Below, one piece after another: positions 49,201-57,036 of a stretch of DNA of 64,000 nucleotides. The DNA comes from Bradyrhizobium sp. CB2312 (GTDB taxonomy: Bacteria; Pseudomonadota; Alphaproteobacteria; Rhizobiales; Xanthobacteraceae): assembly GCF_029714425.1 (NCBI RefSeq), contig NZ_CP121668.1:558001-622000 (forward strand), in the 5' to 3' direction. Below the pieces are notes generated by a model that saw only the letters and a program-made list of their open reading frames with translations, made no database searches and was not told where the DNA came from. The position numbers and the translations under genes were made by a program. The first letter of the stretch is position 1. Each line of letters opens with the position of its first letter.

Positions 49201-49968
49201 TCAGGACTTGTTTTTGCGCTCGCGCAGCTCGCCGAACACCGCGGCGGCATCCGCGCCCTTCATGTGTAGCTTGGCTGCCACCTCGGGCGCATCAGCCCGC
49301 AGGAACACGTTTGCTCGCTTCTCGTCACCAAGCAGTGAGGGAATCGTCGGCTTGTTCTCGGCCCGCAGCTTCGCCACCTCCGCCGCGCGCGCCTGGAGCG
49401 CCGCGTTATCAGGCTCGACGGTGAGCGCGAATTTGACGTTGGACGCCGTGTATTCGTGGCCGCAATAGAGCTTGAAGTCGTCGGGCAGGGCGCGCAGCTT
49501 CAACAGCGAGTCCCACATCATCGGATAGGTGCCCTCGAACACTCGGCCGCAGCCGATCGAGAACAGCGTGTCGGCGGCGAACACCGTCTTCTCATTGTCG
49601 AACACGTAGGAGACGTGGTCGAGCGTGTGGCCCGGCGTCTCGACGACGCGCGCCAACAGATTGCCGATCTTGACCACGTCGGCATTGGCGACGCGCAGAT
49701 CGACGTTCGCGATCTTCGTCGTCTTGTCGTGCGGCGCGACGACGCGGCAATTGTATTTCTGCTTGAGTTCGGCGACGCCGCCGACATGATCGCCATGATG
49801 ATGGGTGATCAGGATGTCGGTGAGCTGCCAGCCCTCGCGCTCCAGCGCCGCAAGGATGGGGCCGGCCTCCGGCGCATCGATCGACGCGGTTGCCTTGGTT
49901 TCCACATCGTGGATCAGATAACCGAAATTGTCGCTTAAACAGTTGAAAGTACGAATTTCGGCGGCCAT
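49201..49968 (-). CDS. gloB: Hydroxyacylglutathione hydrolase (glyoxalase II)
   Basis: 255 residues of the metallo-beta-lactamase fold. The metal motif THHHGDHVGG has His56, His58, Asp60 and His61; VVETPGHTLDHVSYV, FAADTLFSIGCGRVFEG and KLYCGHEYTASNVKFA give the rest of the binuclear site and substrate pocket. It frees D-lactate and glutathione from S-lactoylglutathione in methylglyoxal detoxification. The ATG at 49968 has GGAGATG upstream; a longer open frame beyond it is the shadow of the divergent methyltransferase gene. Confidence 0.95.
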   Translation of the reverse strand: MAAEIRTFNCLSDNFGYLIHDVETKATASIDAPEAGPILAALEREGWQLTDILITHHHGDHVGGVAELKQKYNCRVVAPHDKTTKIANVDLRVANADVVKIGNLLARVVETPGHTLDHVSYVFDNEKTVFAADTLFSIGCGRVFEGTYPMMWDSLLKLRALPDDFKLYCGHEYTASNVKFALTVEPDNAALQARAAEVAKLRAENKPTIPSLLGDEKRANVFLRADAPEVAAKLHMKGADAAAVFGELRERKNKS

Positions 49969-50076
49969 GACATCTCCATCGCGCTCAGCCCCGCCAGACA
50001 AATATGGCGTTAACGTTGCGCAGGCAATGCAATATTCCGCGCGCAGCAGTGCCCTTGTGCATGTTACATTGCCGTC

Positions 50077-50823
50077 ATGAGCATCGATGTCGTCGATCTT
50101 CGCGAGTTCTATTCCCGCCGCCTCGGGATCGTGGCGCGGCAAATGATCAATCGCGGCATCAGGGAGCGCTGGCCGAATGCCGAGGGCCAGCGCGTGCTCG
50201 GCATCGGCTATCCGACGCCCTATCTGGGGCTGTTTCGCGAGGATGCCGAGCGCTGCATCGCCTTCATGCCGGCGGCCCAGGGCGTGCTGAAATGGCCGAC
50301 GGGACGGCCGGCGCTGGCCTCGCTGGTGGATGAATTCACGCTGCCGCTTCCCGACGCCGCCGTCGACCGCATCCTGCTGGTCCACGCGCTCGAGATGTCG
50401 GACGATCCGGCTGCGCTGCTGCGCGAGGTGTGGCGGGTGCTGTCGCCCTCGGGGCGCGTCATCGCGGTGATCCCGAACCGGCGCGGGGTGTGGACCCGCA
50501 CCGACAACACGCCGTTCGGCCACGGCCGCCCCTATTCGCGCTCGCAGATCACCGAGCTGCTGCGTCAGACCTGGTTCACGCCGACCGCCTGGGGCGAGGC
50601 ACTGTTCATGCCGCCCTATGCCGGCGGCTGGGTGCTGAAATCGGCGCAGATGTGGGAGCGTGCCGGCGCGGCGCTGTCGCTGCCCTTTGCCGGCGTGCAC
50701 ATCGTCGAGGCCACCAAGCAGGTCTACCGCGCGATCCCCGCCAAGCGCGAACGCGCGCACCTCATTCCCGCACTGACCAAGCCGGTGCTGGTGCCGTCCT
50801 CGACCACGGTCACGCGCAGTTAA
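50077..50823 (+). CDS. SAM-dependent methyltransferase-domain protein
   Basis: 248 residues. The Rossmann core is atypical at motif I (QRVLGIGYPTPYLGLF), but the later block (LPLPDAAVDRILLVHALEMS, LLREVWRVLSPSGRVIAVIP) is that of class I methyltransferases. It is divergent from gloB, an arrangement I recall as frequent in alphaproteobacteria. The substrate is unknown. A strong bidirectional terminator follows it. Confidence 0.85.
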   Translation: MSIDVVDLREFYSRRLGIVARQMINRGIRERWPNAEGQRVLGIGYPTPYLGLFREDAERCIAFMPAAQGVLKWPTGRPALASLVDEFTLPLPDAAVDRILLVHALEMSDDPAALLREVWRVLSPSGRVIAVIPNRRGVWTRTDNTPFGHGRPYSRSQITELLRQTWFTPTAWGEALFMPPYAGGWVLKSAQMWERAGAALSLPFAGVHIVEATKQVYRAIPAKRERAHLIPALTKPVLVPSSTTVTRS

Positions 50824-50852
50824 AAAATCGTCCCGGCGGGGCCGGGACGATT
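50822..50852. terminator. Bidirectional intrinsic terminator
   Basis: AATCGTCCCGG, loop CGGGG, CCGGGACGATT: a perfect 11-bp stem with AAAA before the stem (a U-run for minus-strand transcripts) and TTCTCATTC after. It serves the converging methyltransferase and DUF4167 genes. Confidence 0.88.
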
Positions 50853-50876
50853 CTCATTCAGACTTTCGGAAAAGGC

Positions 50877-51653
50877 TTACTCGCCGGGCGCGAGATCGTC
50901 GCTCGAACCGGCGGGCGCTGCCTCGCGCTCGGGGCGCGGGCCATGCGGCCGGCGCCGGCGGCGCGGATAGCGTTCGCCACCACCGCCCTCGAAGCCGCCG
51001 CCCTGACCACCGTTCGCGCCGACATTCGCTTGCGGCTGTGCGCCGGTGATGAAGGAGGGCAGGCGGTCGACGCTGCCGGCATCGGCGATGACGGGCTGCG
51101 GCTGGTTCGCAGGCTGCGGCTGCGGCTGATATTGCGGCTGCGGACGATGGTCGCGTTCGCGGTGCTCGCGCGGCTGCTGGTTGTCGCGCTGATAGGGCTG
51201 CTGGTTGTCGCGGCTCTGGTGATCACGCTGGTGATGATCGCGCTGGCCCTCGCGCGCGTAAGGCTGCTGCGGCGGCTGCGGGACGAAACCCGGCTCCTGG
51301 CCGAAATTCGAGAAATTCTCGCCGTCGTCCTCGCCATCGTCGCTCGTGCTGACCGGCTCGTCGCCGCGCGGCTGCTGCTGGTTCTGGCGGAACTGTTCCT
51401 GGGCCGCCGCGATCAGGCGGAAATAGTGCTCGGCATGCTGGTAGTAGTTCTCGGCGGCAACGGGGTCGCCGGAGGATCGCGCGTCCCGCGCCAGCTGGAG
51501 ATACTTTTCAGCAATATGCGAGGCCGTGCCGCGGATCTTGATGTCGGGTCCGTTGGACTCGTAGACCCGGGTCATCGGGTTCTGGCCGCGCCGGTTGTTG
51601 TTGTTATTGTTGTTGCGGTTGCGCATCCGCTGCTTGTTCTGACCGTTTCTCAT
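50877..51653 (-). CDS. DUF4167 RNA-binding-like protein with Q/N/R-rich regions
   Basis: 258 residues. The first 20 are a run of Asn, Arg and Gln, followed by the conserved DUF4167 core at about 25-95 (NPMTRVYESNGPDIKIRGTA, IAEKYLQLARDARSSGDPVA, AENYYQHAEHYFRLI). The remaining 160 residues are low complexity: Gln/Asp/Arg/His repeats, then QPQPQ and finally RRRRRPHGPRPE. Such composition suggests RNA binding or condensation, which is inference. It is downstream of prmC on the same strand, a common rhizobial arrangement. Confidence 0.88.
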   Translation of the reverse strand: MRNGQNKQRMRNRNNNNNNNRRGQNPMTRVYESNGPDIKIRGTASHIAEKYLQLARDARSSGDPVAAENYYQHAEHYFRLIAAAQEQFRQNQQQPRGDEPVSTSDDGEDDGENFSNFGQEPGFVPQPPQQPYAREGQRDHHQRDHQSRDNQQPYQRDNQQPREHRERDHRPQPQYQPQPQPANQPQPVIADAGSVDRLPSFITGAQPQANVGANGGQGGGFEGGGGERYPRRRRRPHGPRPEREAAPAGSSDDLAPGE

Positions 51654-52116
51654 GTCCTGCCTTTAATTCCAGCCCTAAAGGTTGCACGCATTACTGATTG
51701 CTAGGAGTGACCTGCTGACAGCGGTTCACATGTCTCGCGCGCACCGCGCGCAAGAGCGGATCGAACCCTGCCGATGTTCGTCGACCGTCGCGTTCAACAA
51801 AGACGCGTTCCCCACTCGCCAGCATCCATCGCCAGCGAACCCATTCATATCGCCTGCCGAAACAAGCCCAGCTTTGTTGCGTAAGTCTTCAAGCGCAATA
51901 TCTGGCTTTCGTTCACGTTGCGGTCGGAGAGCAGCGCAGCTCCACTGGCCATCGCGCTCAACAGGACCTGCGGCTTGGAACCTATAATCAGTAACGCTCT
52001 CGCCCGAGAGCCCCGGCTTTCGCCCGTAGGTCTACGGGGCCGGCACCGATGTGTTGAGCGGAACGTAGTCGTTCCCAAGGGATATTCCAAGAGGTTTTTG
52101 CAGGCCAATCCGGCTT
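51654..52116. other. Long gap between prmC and DUF4167
   Basis: 463 bases without a secure gene. Small palindromes are present: CCCGTAG-GT-CTACGGG at 52023-52038 and GGAAC-GTAGTC-GTTCC near 52060-52075. A minus-strand frame ending at 51845 finishes NVNESQILRLKTYATKLGLF, which reads like real protein, but its front half does not; it may be a relic. It could also be a long leader of the DUF4167 messenger. Confidence 0.4.
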
Positions 52117-53007
52117 TTATGGAGGCATTTTTCGGGCCGATACGGCTCGTAGAATGCCTCCAAGGTCGGCCTTGAGTGGCCTGTCCACCGATAACGCCGC
52201 GCCCCCCATCAAGGTTTCAATATTCCGGGCCTGGCCCTGGCCGGCCTCGACGATCAGCGCCCCGCCTGCGGCGAGACGCTCGGCCGCCTGCGGGATCAGG
52301 ATGCGGTAGGCGTCATAGCCGTCATTGCCGCCGTCGAGCGCCAGATGCGGATCGTGCTCGCGCACCTCGATGCTCAATTTCGGAATTTCAGCCGAGGGAA
52401 TATAGGGCGGGTTCGACACGATGAGGTCGAACGGGCCTTGAAGCGCCGCCGCGTAGGAGCAGGCGACGAAAGCGGCGCGGCCGGACAGGCCGAGCGCGGC
52501 CGCATTATCTCGCGCGGTGCTGAGCGCGGTGAGGCTGACATCGGTGCCGACGCCGAACGCCTCGGGTATCTCGTGCAGCAGAGCGAGCAGGATGGCGCCG
52601 GATCCGGTGCCGATATCGGCGATACGCGGGCGCCGCCCAGAGATCCTGAATTCGCGAAAAATCTCGAGCGCCAGTTCGACGACCGTTTCGGTGTCCGGCC
52701 GCGGCACCAGCGTTGCCTCGGACAGGCGGAACGGCAGGCCCCAGAATTCCCGCGCCCCCAAAATGCGGGCGACCGGCTCATGCGCGAGCCTGCGCTGCGC
52801 ATAGCCTTCGAGCCGCGCAGCCTCTTCAGGCGTCAGTCGTCGCGCCGCCTGCGTCACCATGGCGGTGAGATCGAGCTCCACTGCGGCGCCGACGAGCAGG
52901 CGTGCATCCAGGCCCGGCTCCTCGATGCCGGCCGCTTGCAGCCGTGCGGCAAGCGCGCGCCGCGCGCTCTCGATGCTGTGTCCGGAATCTGTCGCCAATG
53001 GAACCAT
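52117..53007 (-). CDS. prmC: Peptide chain release factor N5-glutamine methyltransferase
   Basis: 296 residues. An N-terminal helical domain (ARRALAARLQAAGIEEPGLD) is followed by the methyltransferase domain with motif I IADIGTGSGAILLAL and the diagnostic NPPY at 199-202 (SNPPYIPS). It methylates the GGQ glutamine of release factors. The start at 53007 is my choice; the frame is open a further 31 codons but they overlap the divergent HIT gene region. Its partner prfA normally sits next to it but here is 2.9 kb away. Confidence 0.93.
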   Translation of the reverse strand: MVPLATDSGHSIESARRALAARLQAAGIEEPGLDARLLVGAAVELDLTAMVTQAARRLTPEEAARLEGYAQRRLAHEPVARILGAREFWGLPFRLSEATLVPRPDTETVVELALEIFREFRISGRRPRIADIGTGSGAILLALLHEIPEAFGVGTDVSLTALSTARDNAAALGLSGRAAFVACSYAAALQGPFDLIVSNPPYIPSAEIPKLSIEVREHDPHLALDGGNDGYDAYRILIPQAAERLAAGGALIVEAGQGQARNIETLMGGAALSVDRPLKADLGGILRAVSARKMPP

Positions 53008-53098
53008 CCTGCCTTGGCATCGTGGATAGATCGGCGGACTTGCTTGCGTCAACGGAAAGGAGCGCGTTGGATCGCGCCGCGTGGCGAGGGAGGCATCC

Positions 53099-53524
53099 AT
53101 GACGGCCTATGACGATCAGAACGTCTTCGCGAAGATCCTGCGCGGCGAAATTCCCTGCTTCGAGGTGTTCAGGGACGACCGCAGCCTCGCCTTCCTCGAC
53201 ATCATGCCGCGCTCACCGGGGCACACGCTGGTGATCCCGAGGGCGCCGGCGCGCGGCATCCTCGACATCGCCGATGACGATCTCGCCGCGGTCGCCCGCA
53301 CCGCCAAGCGGATCGCAATCGCGGCGATGAAGGCTTTCGACGCCGAAGGGATCATCCTCCAGCAGTTCAGCGAGCCCGCCTCCGGGCAAGTGGTGCTTCA
53401 TCTGCACATGCATGTCATGCCGGTCAGGGCCGGAATCGAGCTGCTGCCGGCGCACACGCGCAAGGAAGACATGGCCGTGCTCGCCGAGCATGCCAAGCGG
53501 ATGATCGCGGCGCTTGGTGGCTGA
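53099..53524 (+). CDS. HIT-family hydrolase
   Basis: 141 residues. The histidine triad HLHMHV has His101, His103 and His105, and FAKILRGEIPCFEVFRDD with DIMPRSPGHTLVIPR is the HinT-like start. It hydrolyses nucleoside phosphoramidates or related nucleotides. GAGGGAGG lies before the ATG at 53099. It opens the islet between prmC and prfA and runs opposite to both. Confidence 0.93.
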   Translation: MTAYDDQNVFAKILRGEIPCFEVFRDDRSLAFLDIMPRSPGHTLVIPRAPARGILDIADDDLAAVARTAKRIAIAAMKAFDAEGIILQQFSEPASGQVVLHLHMHVMPVRAGIELLPAHTRKEDMAVLAEHAKRMIAALGG

Positions 53525-53590
53525 TTTTGCGTCTGACCTGATCAGCTTCGCTGCACCAATTTCTTGCCAGCGAGCTTTCCTCGATCTTCA

Positions 53591-54532
53591 TCATCGTTTG
53601 TTCAGCGGGCGCGGTCGAAGGGGGGAGCCAATCGGACATTCGAGCGCGGCACGATCCCAGCCTCCGGTATCAGCCGCCGCCCGATAGGTGCTCTGCAGAA
53701 ACGCCATGAGCGTCTCCTCAGGCTCGCTGGATTTTCGCACGAGGTCGTAGGGCAGGAGATATTCGCCGAGCTTCTGATCGAAGTATGCGCCTTCCGGCAT
53801 GACCTGTCCGTCGGCGAAGCCGTTCGGGGTGGGATAGGCATAGGAGTAGAAGGCCGCGAAATCCGCACCGCCTCCGCCCGGCCAGAAGCCGGCGGAGGAG
53901 ACCTCATCGCTATAGGCCTCGCGGGTCACGACATCAGGCAAACCCGGAACGCCGCCCGGATGCAGTGGGGCGGGACGACCGGAGAAGCGCGTCACCGCCA
54001 AATCGAAGCTGCCCCAGAAGAGATGGACCGGACTGACTTTCCCGGTGAACCCCGTCCGAAATCGATGAAAGACTCCGTTGATCGCGACGAGGGCGCGAAA
54101 GAACCGCGTCACGGCGTCTGCGTCGTAGGGCCTGATTTGGAGGTCTTCCCGGAACGGGATCGGATCCGGGACCTCGCTGGGCCGACCGTCGAATTCCGGT
54201 ATTCCGCCGAGACGTCCGACCACTTCGCAGAATCGGGTGTGGAATTCGGCGACGGACATTCGCCCGAGCGGCATTTCGGCTCTGCAGCCGTCGGCCGCCT
54301 CTGCGATCAGGACATGACGGACGAGATCGAAGATAATCTCGATGCCGGATCCGTCCGGAACCAGCGAAGTCGTCAGCCCGCGCGCATTCACGTAGAAAGT
54401 CGCGTGCCAGGAATGGTTGACCCACGGCGCTCTCGCGAGCCGATACTTGCCGACAACCTGGCAATACAAATGAAGCGCGGAACAGCTTTCGCGCCATGCC
54501 TCGAAGGGGATCTCCGGCCAGATCGTGCTCAC
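53591..54532 (-). CDS. DUF5996-family protein
   Basis: 313 residues. WPEIPFEAWRESCSALHLYC, then VGKYRLARAPWVNHSWHATF, the PDPIPF segment and SPVHLFWGSFDLAVTRFSGR with HPGG after it are the conserved blocks that I recall for DUF5996. No enzyme motif is clear, though the conserved His, Trp and Asp residues suggest a catalytic or binding role. It begins MSTIWPEIP at 54532. Its neighbours (HIT gene, dead livF) do not point to a pathway. Confidence 0.82.
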   Translation of the reverse strand: MSTIWPEIPFEAWRESCSALHLYCQVVGKYRLARAPWVNHSWHATFYVNARGLTTSLVPDGSGIEIIFDLVRHVLIAEAADGCRAEMPLGRMSVAEFHTRFCEVVGRLGGIPEFDGRPSEVPDPIPFREDLQIRPYDADAVTRFFRALVAINGVFHRFRTGFTGKVSPVHLFWGSFDLAVTRFSGRPAPLHPGGVPGLPDVVTREAYSDEVSSAGFWPGGGGADFAAFYSYAYPTPNGFADGQVMPEGAYFDQKLGEYLLPYDLVRKSSEPEETLMAFLQSTYRAAADTGGWDRAALECPIGSPLRPRPLNKR

Positions 54533-54673
54533 GGTGTTTTCTCCCGGCTTGGCAAGACCTTACCTCCAGGGGCGACTTGGTGTCCGCTTTGGGCACAAGT
54601 CGACATTCCGGGGTGGGGCCGCGCGTCCGCTCGCCCCTCGAAAGCAGACCTCCCGAGTTTATGGGTAGACGCC

Positions 54674-55350
54674 CTAGACGCCAAGATAGCGTTGCAGCAG
54701 TTCCGGCTGGGCCTTGAGTTCCTGCGCCGGACCTTCGTGCACGATGTGGCGTTGTTGATGACGTAGATCCGCGTCGCCAGCGTCAGCGTCGCCGTCAGAT
54801 TCTGCTCGACCAGCTCGACGGTCTGGCCGGCGGCCGCGAGCTCGCGGCAGGCCTTCACGAGATCGTGGACGATCACGGGCGCGAGTCCCTCGAACGGCTG
54901 GTCCAGCAGCACGATCTTGGGATCGCGAACCAGCGCCCGCGCGATCGCGCGCATCTGCTGCTCGCTGCCGGAGAGGTCGGTGCCGCGGTTGTTGCGCCGC
55001 TCCTTCAGCCGCGGAAACATCTCGTAGATGCGCCCGAGCGGCCAGCGCTTCGGCGCAGTGATGCCCGCGAGGACGATGTTCTCCTCCACCGACAGGCTGC
55101 CGAAGATGCGGCGTTCCTCGTGCACGAGCTGCATGCCCGCCTGGGCGATCTTGTGGCTCCGGCGGCCGGCGACGTCGATGCCGTCGAACCTGATGCAGCC
55201 GCTGCGCGGCGTCACCACGCCCATCAGGCTCTTCAGCGTCGTGCTCTTGCCGGCACGGTTGCGGCCGAGCAGGGCCACCACCTCGTGACGCTCGACATGC
55301 ATGGCAACGTCGAACAGGATGTGGGAATCGCCAGCGCCGATATTTGTGCA
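54674..55350 (-). pseudogene. Decayed LivF-type ABC transporter ATPase
   Basis: The sequence is clearly LivF-like (DSHILFDVAMHVERHEVVAL to ELLQRYLGV) but broken in several ways. There is no start codon before GDSHIL, so about ten residues are missing. One base is lost near 54750, moving IYVINN out of frame with HIVHEGPAQELK. Walker A reads GRNRAGKST (normally GRNGAGKST), the signature reads LSGSEQQ (normally LSGGEQQ), and the Walker B glutamate is Gln (LLDQPFEG). No other liv genes are nearby. The protein cannot work as a normal ATPase. Confidence 0.85.
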
Positions 55351-55406
55351 TCCCCGGCGCCCGCCGGGTTGCATTGCCGGGCGGCGAGGCGCGGAGGCGG
55401 CACGGC

Positions 55407-55883
55407 ATGGTTCAGGCGAAGAAGGCGCAACGCTCCACGGCGGCGATGCCTGCACGGTCTTCAAGCCGCCGGACCATGCGCGACGCCGACTACGCGGCAC
55501 TGGCGCAATTCCGCTATCAGCTCCGAATCTTCCTGGCCTTCAGCGAAGCCGCGGCTCAGAACGCCGGATTGACGGCGCAGCAGCACCAGGCGCTGCTCGC
55601 GATCAAGGGATTGGCCGATGCCGACGGTGCCAGCGTCGGCGATATCGCGCGCTTCCTCCTGATCCGGCACCACACGGCGGTGGAGCTGGTGGATCGGATG
55701 GCGAAGCTGAAGCTGATCGCCCGGCAAGCCGATCCCGAGGACGCGCGTCGCGTCCTGGTCAAGCTGACGGCCAAGGGCGAGCAGAAGCTGCGATCGCTCT
55801 CGCGCATTCACCTGGACGAGCTGAGTGTCGCCGCGCCCGCTTTGGACAAGATTCTGCGATCGTTCGGAGCCAAAGCGCGCTGA
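55407..55883 (+). CDS. MarR-family transcriptional regulator
   Basis: 158 residues from the ATG at 55407 (GGAGG nine bases upstream); ATGs at 55446 and 55473 are also possible. The winged helix reads LTAQQHQALLAIKGLADADG, VGDIARFLLIRHHTAVELVD and DPEDARRVLVKLTAKGEQKL. It normally senses a phenolic or organic ligand. It is divergent from the dead livF and may once have controlled the lost transporter; whether it still has a target is unknown. Confidence 0.85.
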   Translation: MVQAKKAQRSTAAMPARSSSRRTMRDADYAALAQFRYQLRIFLAFSEAAAQNAGLTAQQHQALLAIKGLADADGASVGDIARFLLIRHHTAVELVDRMAKLKLIARQADPEDARRVLVKLTAKGEQKLRSLSRIHLDELSVAAPALDKILRSFGAKAR

Positions 55884-55893
55884 GGCGCGAGCT

Positions 55894-56979
55894 TCAAGCC
55901 GCAGCGCCTTGCGCGGCGAGCTGCGCGGCCTGATGCTCGGTGGTCAGCGCGTCGATCAATTCGCCTAGCGCTTCGCCCGCGATCACCTGCGGCAGCTTGT
56001 AGAGCGTCAGGTTGATGCGGTGGTCGGTGACGCGGCCTTGCGGGAAATTGTAGGTGCGGATGCGCTCGGAGCGATCGCCGGAGCCGACCTTCTCCTTACG
56101 CTCGGCCGAGCGCGCCGCATCGACGCGCTGGCGCTCGGCGTCGTAGATGCGCGAGCGCAGGATGTTCATGGCCGAGGCGCGATTCTTGTGCTGCGAGCGC
56201 GAGTCCTGCATCATCACCACGATGCCGGTCGGGATGTGGGTGATGCGGATCGCCGATTCCGTCTTGTTGACGTGCTGGCCGCCCGCGCCCTGCGCGCGCA
56301 TGGTCTCGATGCGCAGGTCGTCGTTCTTGATGTCGACGTCGACGTCCTCGACCTCCGGTAGCACCGCGACCGTCGCCGCGGAGGTGTGGATGCGCCCCTG
56401 CGTTTCGGTATCGGGCACGCGCTGCACGCGATGTACGCCGGATTCGAATTTCAGCTTGGAGAACGCGCCGCGCCCCTGCACCTCCGCGATGATTTCCTTG
56501 TAGCCTCCGACGGTGCCTTCGCTCGCCGAGATCACCTCGACCTTCCAGCCCTGCAAGCTGGCGAAACGCTCGTACATGCGGAACAGGTCGCCGGCGAACA
56601 GCGAGGCTTCGTCGCCGCCGGTGCCGGCGCGGATTTCCAGCATGACGTTGCGGTCATCCATGGCGTCCTTGGGCAGCAGCGCCACCCGGATCTTCTGGAC
56701 CAGCTCCTCGATCCTCGGCGCCAGCTCGTCGCGCTCGCTCTCCGCCATGCTGCGCATCTCGGAATCGGTCGCGGGATCGGCAATCAGCGCCTCGGTGTCG
56801 GCGAGCTCTTTCACGGCAGAACGATAAGCCTTCACCGCCTCGATCAGCGGCGTGATCTCGGCGAGCTCGCGGGTGATCTGCACATAGCGGTCGGAGGCGA
56901 GCTGCCCCAGCGATTCAGCCTCGAGCCAAGCATGATGCGCGAGCAGGACGTCCAGTTTGGCTTCAGGGAGTGACGACAT
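55894..56979 (-). CDS. prfA: Peptide chain release factor 1
   Basis: 361 residues. The GGQ motif has Gln235 ([15 protein letters not shown]), the same position as in E. coli, and the N-terminal helical domain and [20 protein letters not shown] are normal for RF1. It ends translation at UAA and UAG. It is downstream of ptsP and lysC on the same strand. The gene next to its 3' end is the converging MarR gene, 10 bases away, not prmC. Confidence 0.97.
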   Translation of the reverse strand: MSSLPEAKLDVLLAHHAWLEAESLGQLASDRYVQITRELAEITPLIEAVKAYRSAVKELADTEALIADPATDSEMRSMAESERDELAPRIEELVQKIRVALLPKDAMDDRNVMLEIRAGTGGDEASLFAGDLFRMYERFASLQGWKVEVISASEGTVGGYKEIIAEVQGRGAFSKLKFESGVHRVQRVPDTETQGRIHTSAATVAVLPEVEDVDVDIKNDDLRIETMRAQGAGGQHVNKTESAIRITHIPTGIVVMMQDSRSQHKNRASAMNILRSRIYDAERQRVDAARSAERKEKVGSGDRSERIRTYNFPQGRVTDHRINLTLYKLPQVIAGEALGELIDALTTEHQAAQLAAQGAAA

Positions 56980-57036
56980 CGGTTCAGTCTCAAAGTGCGG
57001 AAAGCGGCGCGGCGGCGGGAAGGGGCGACAGGCCCG

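Noticed and set aside
51050..51290. Short repeated units resembling a CRISPR or minisatellite
   Set aside because: They encode Gln/Asp/Arg-rich repeats within the DUF4167 frame; units vary in length and have no spacer pattern.
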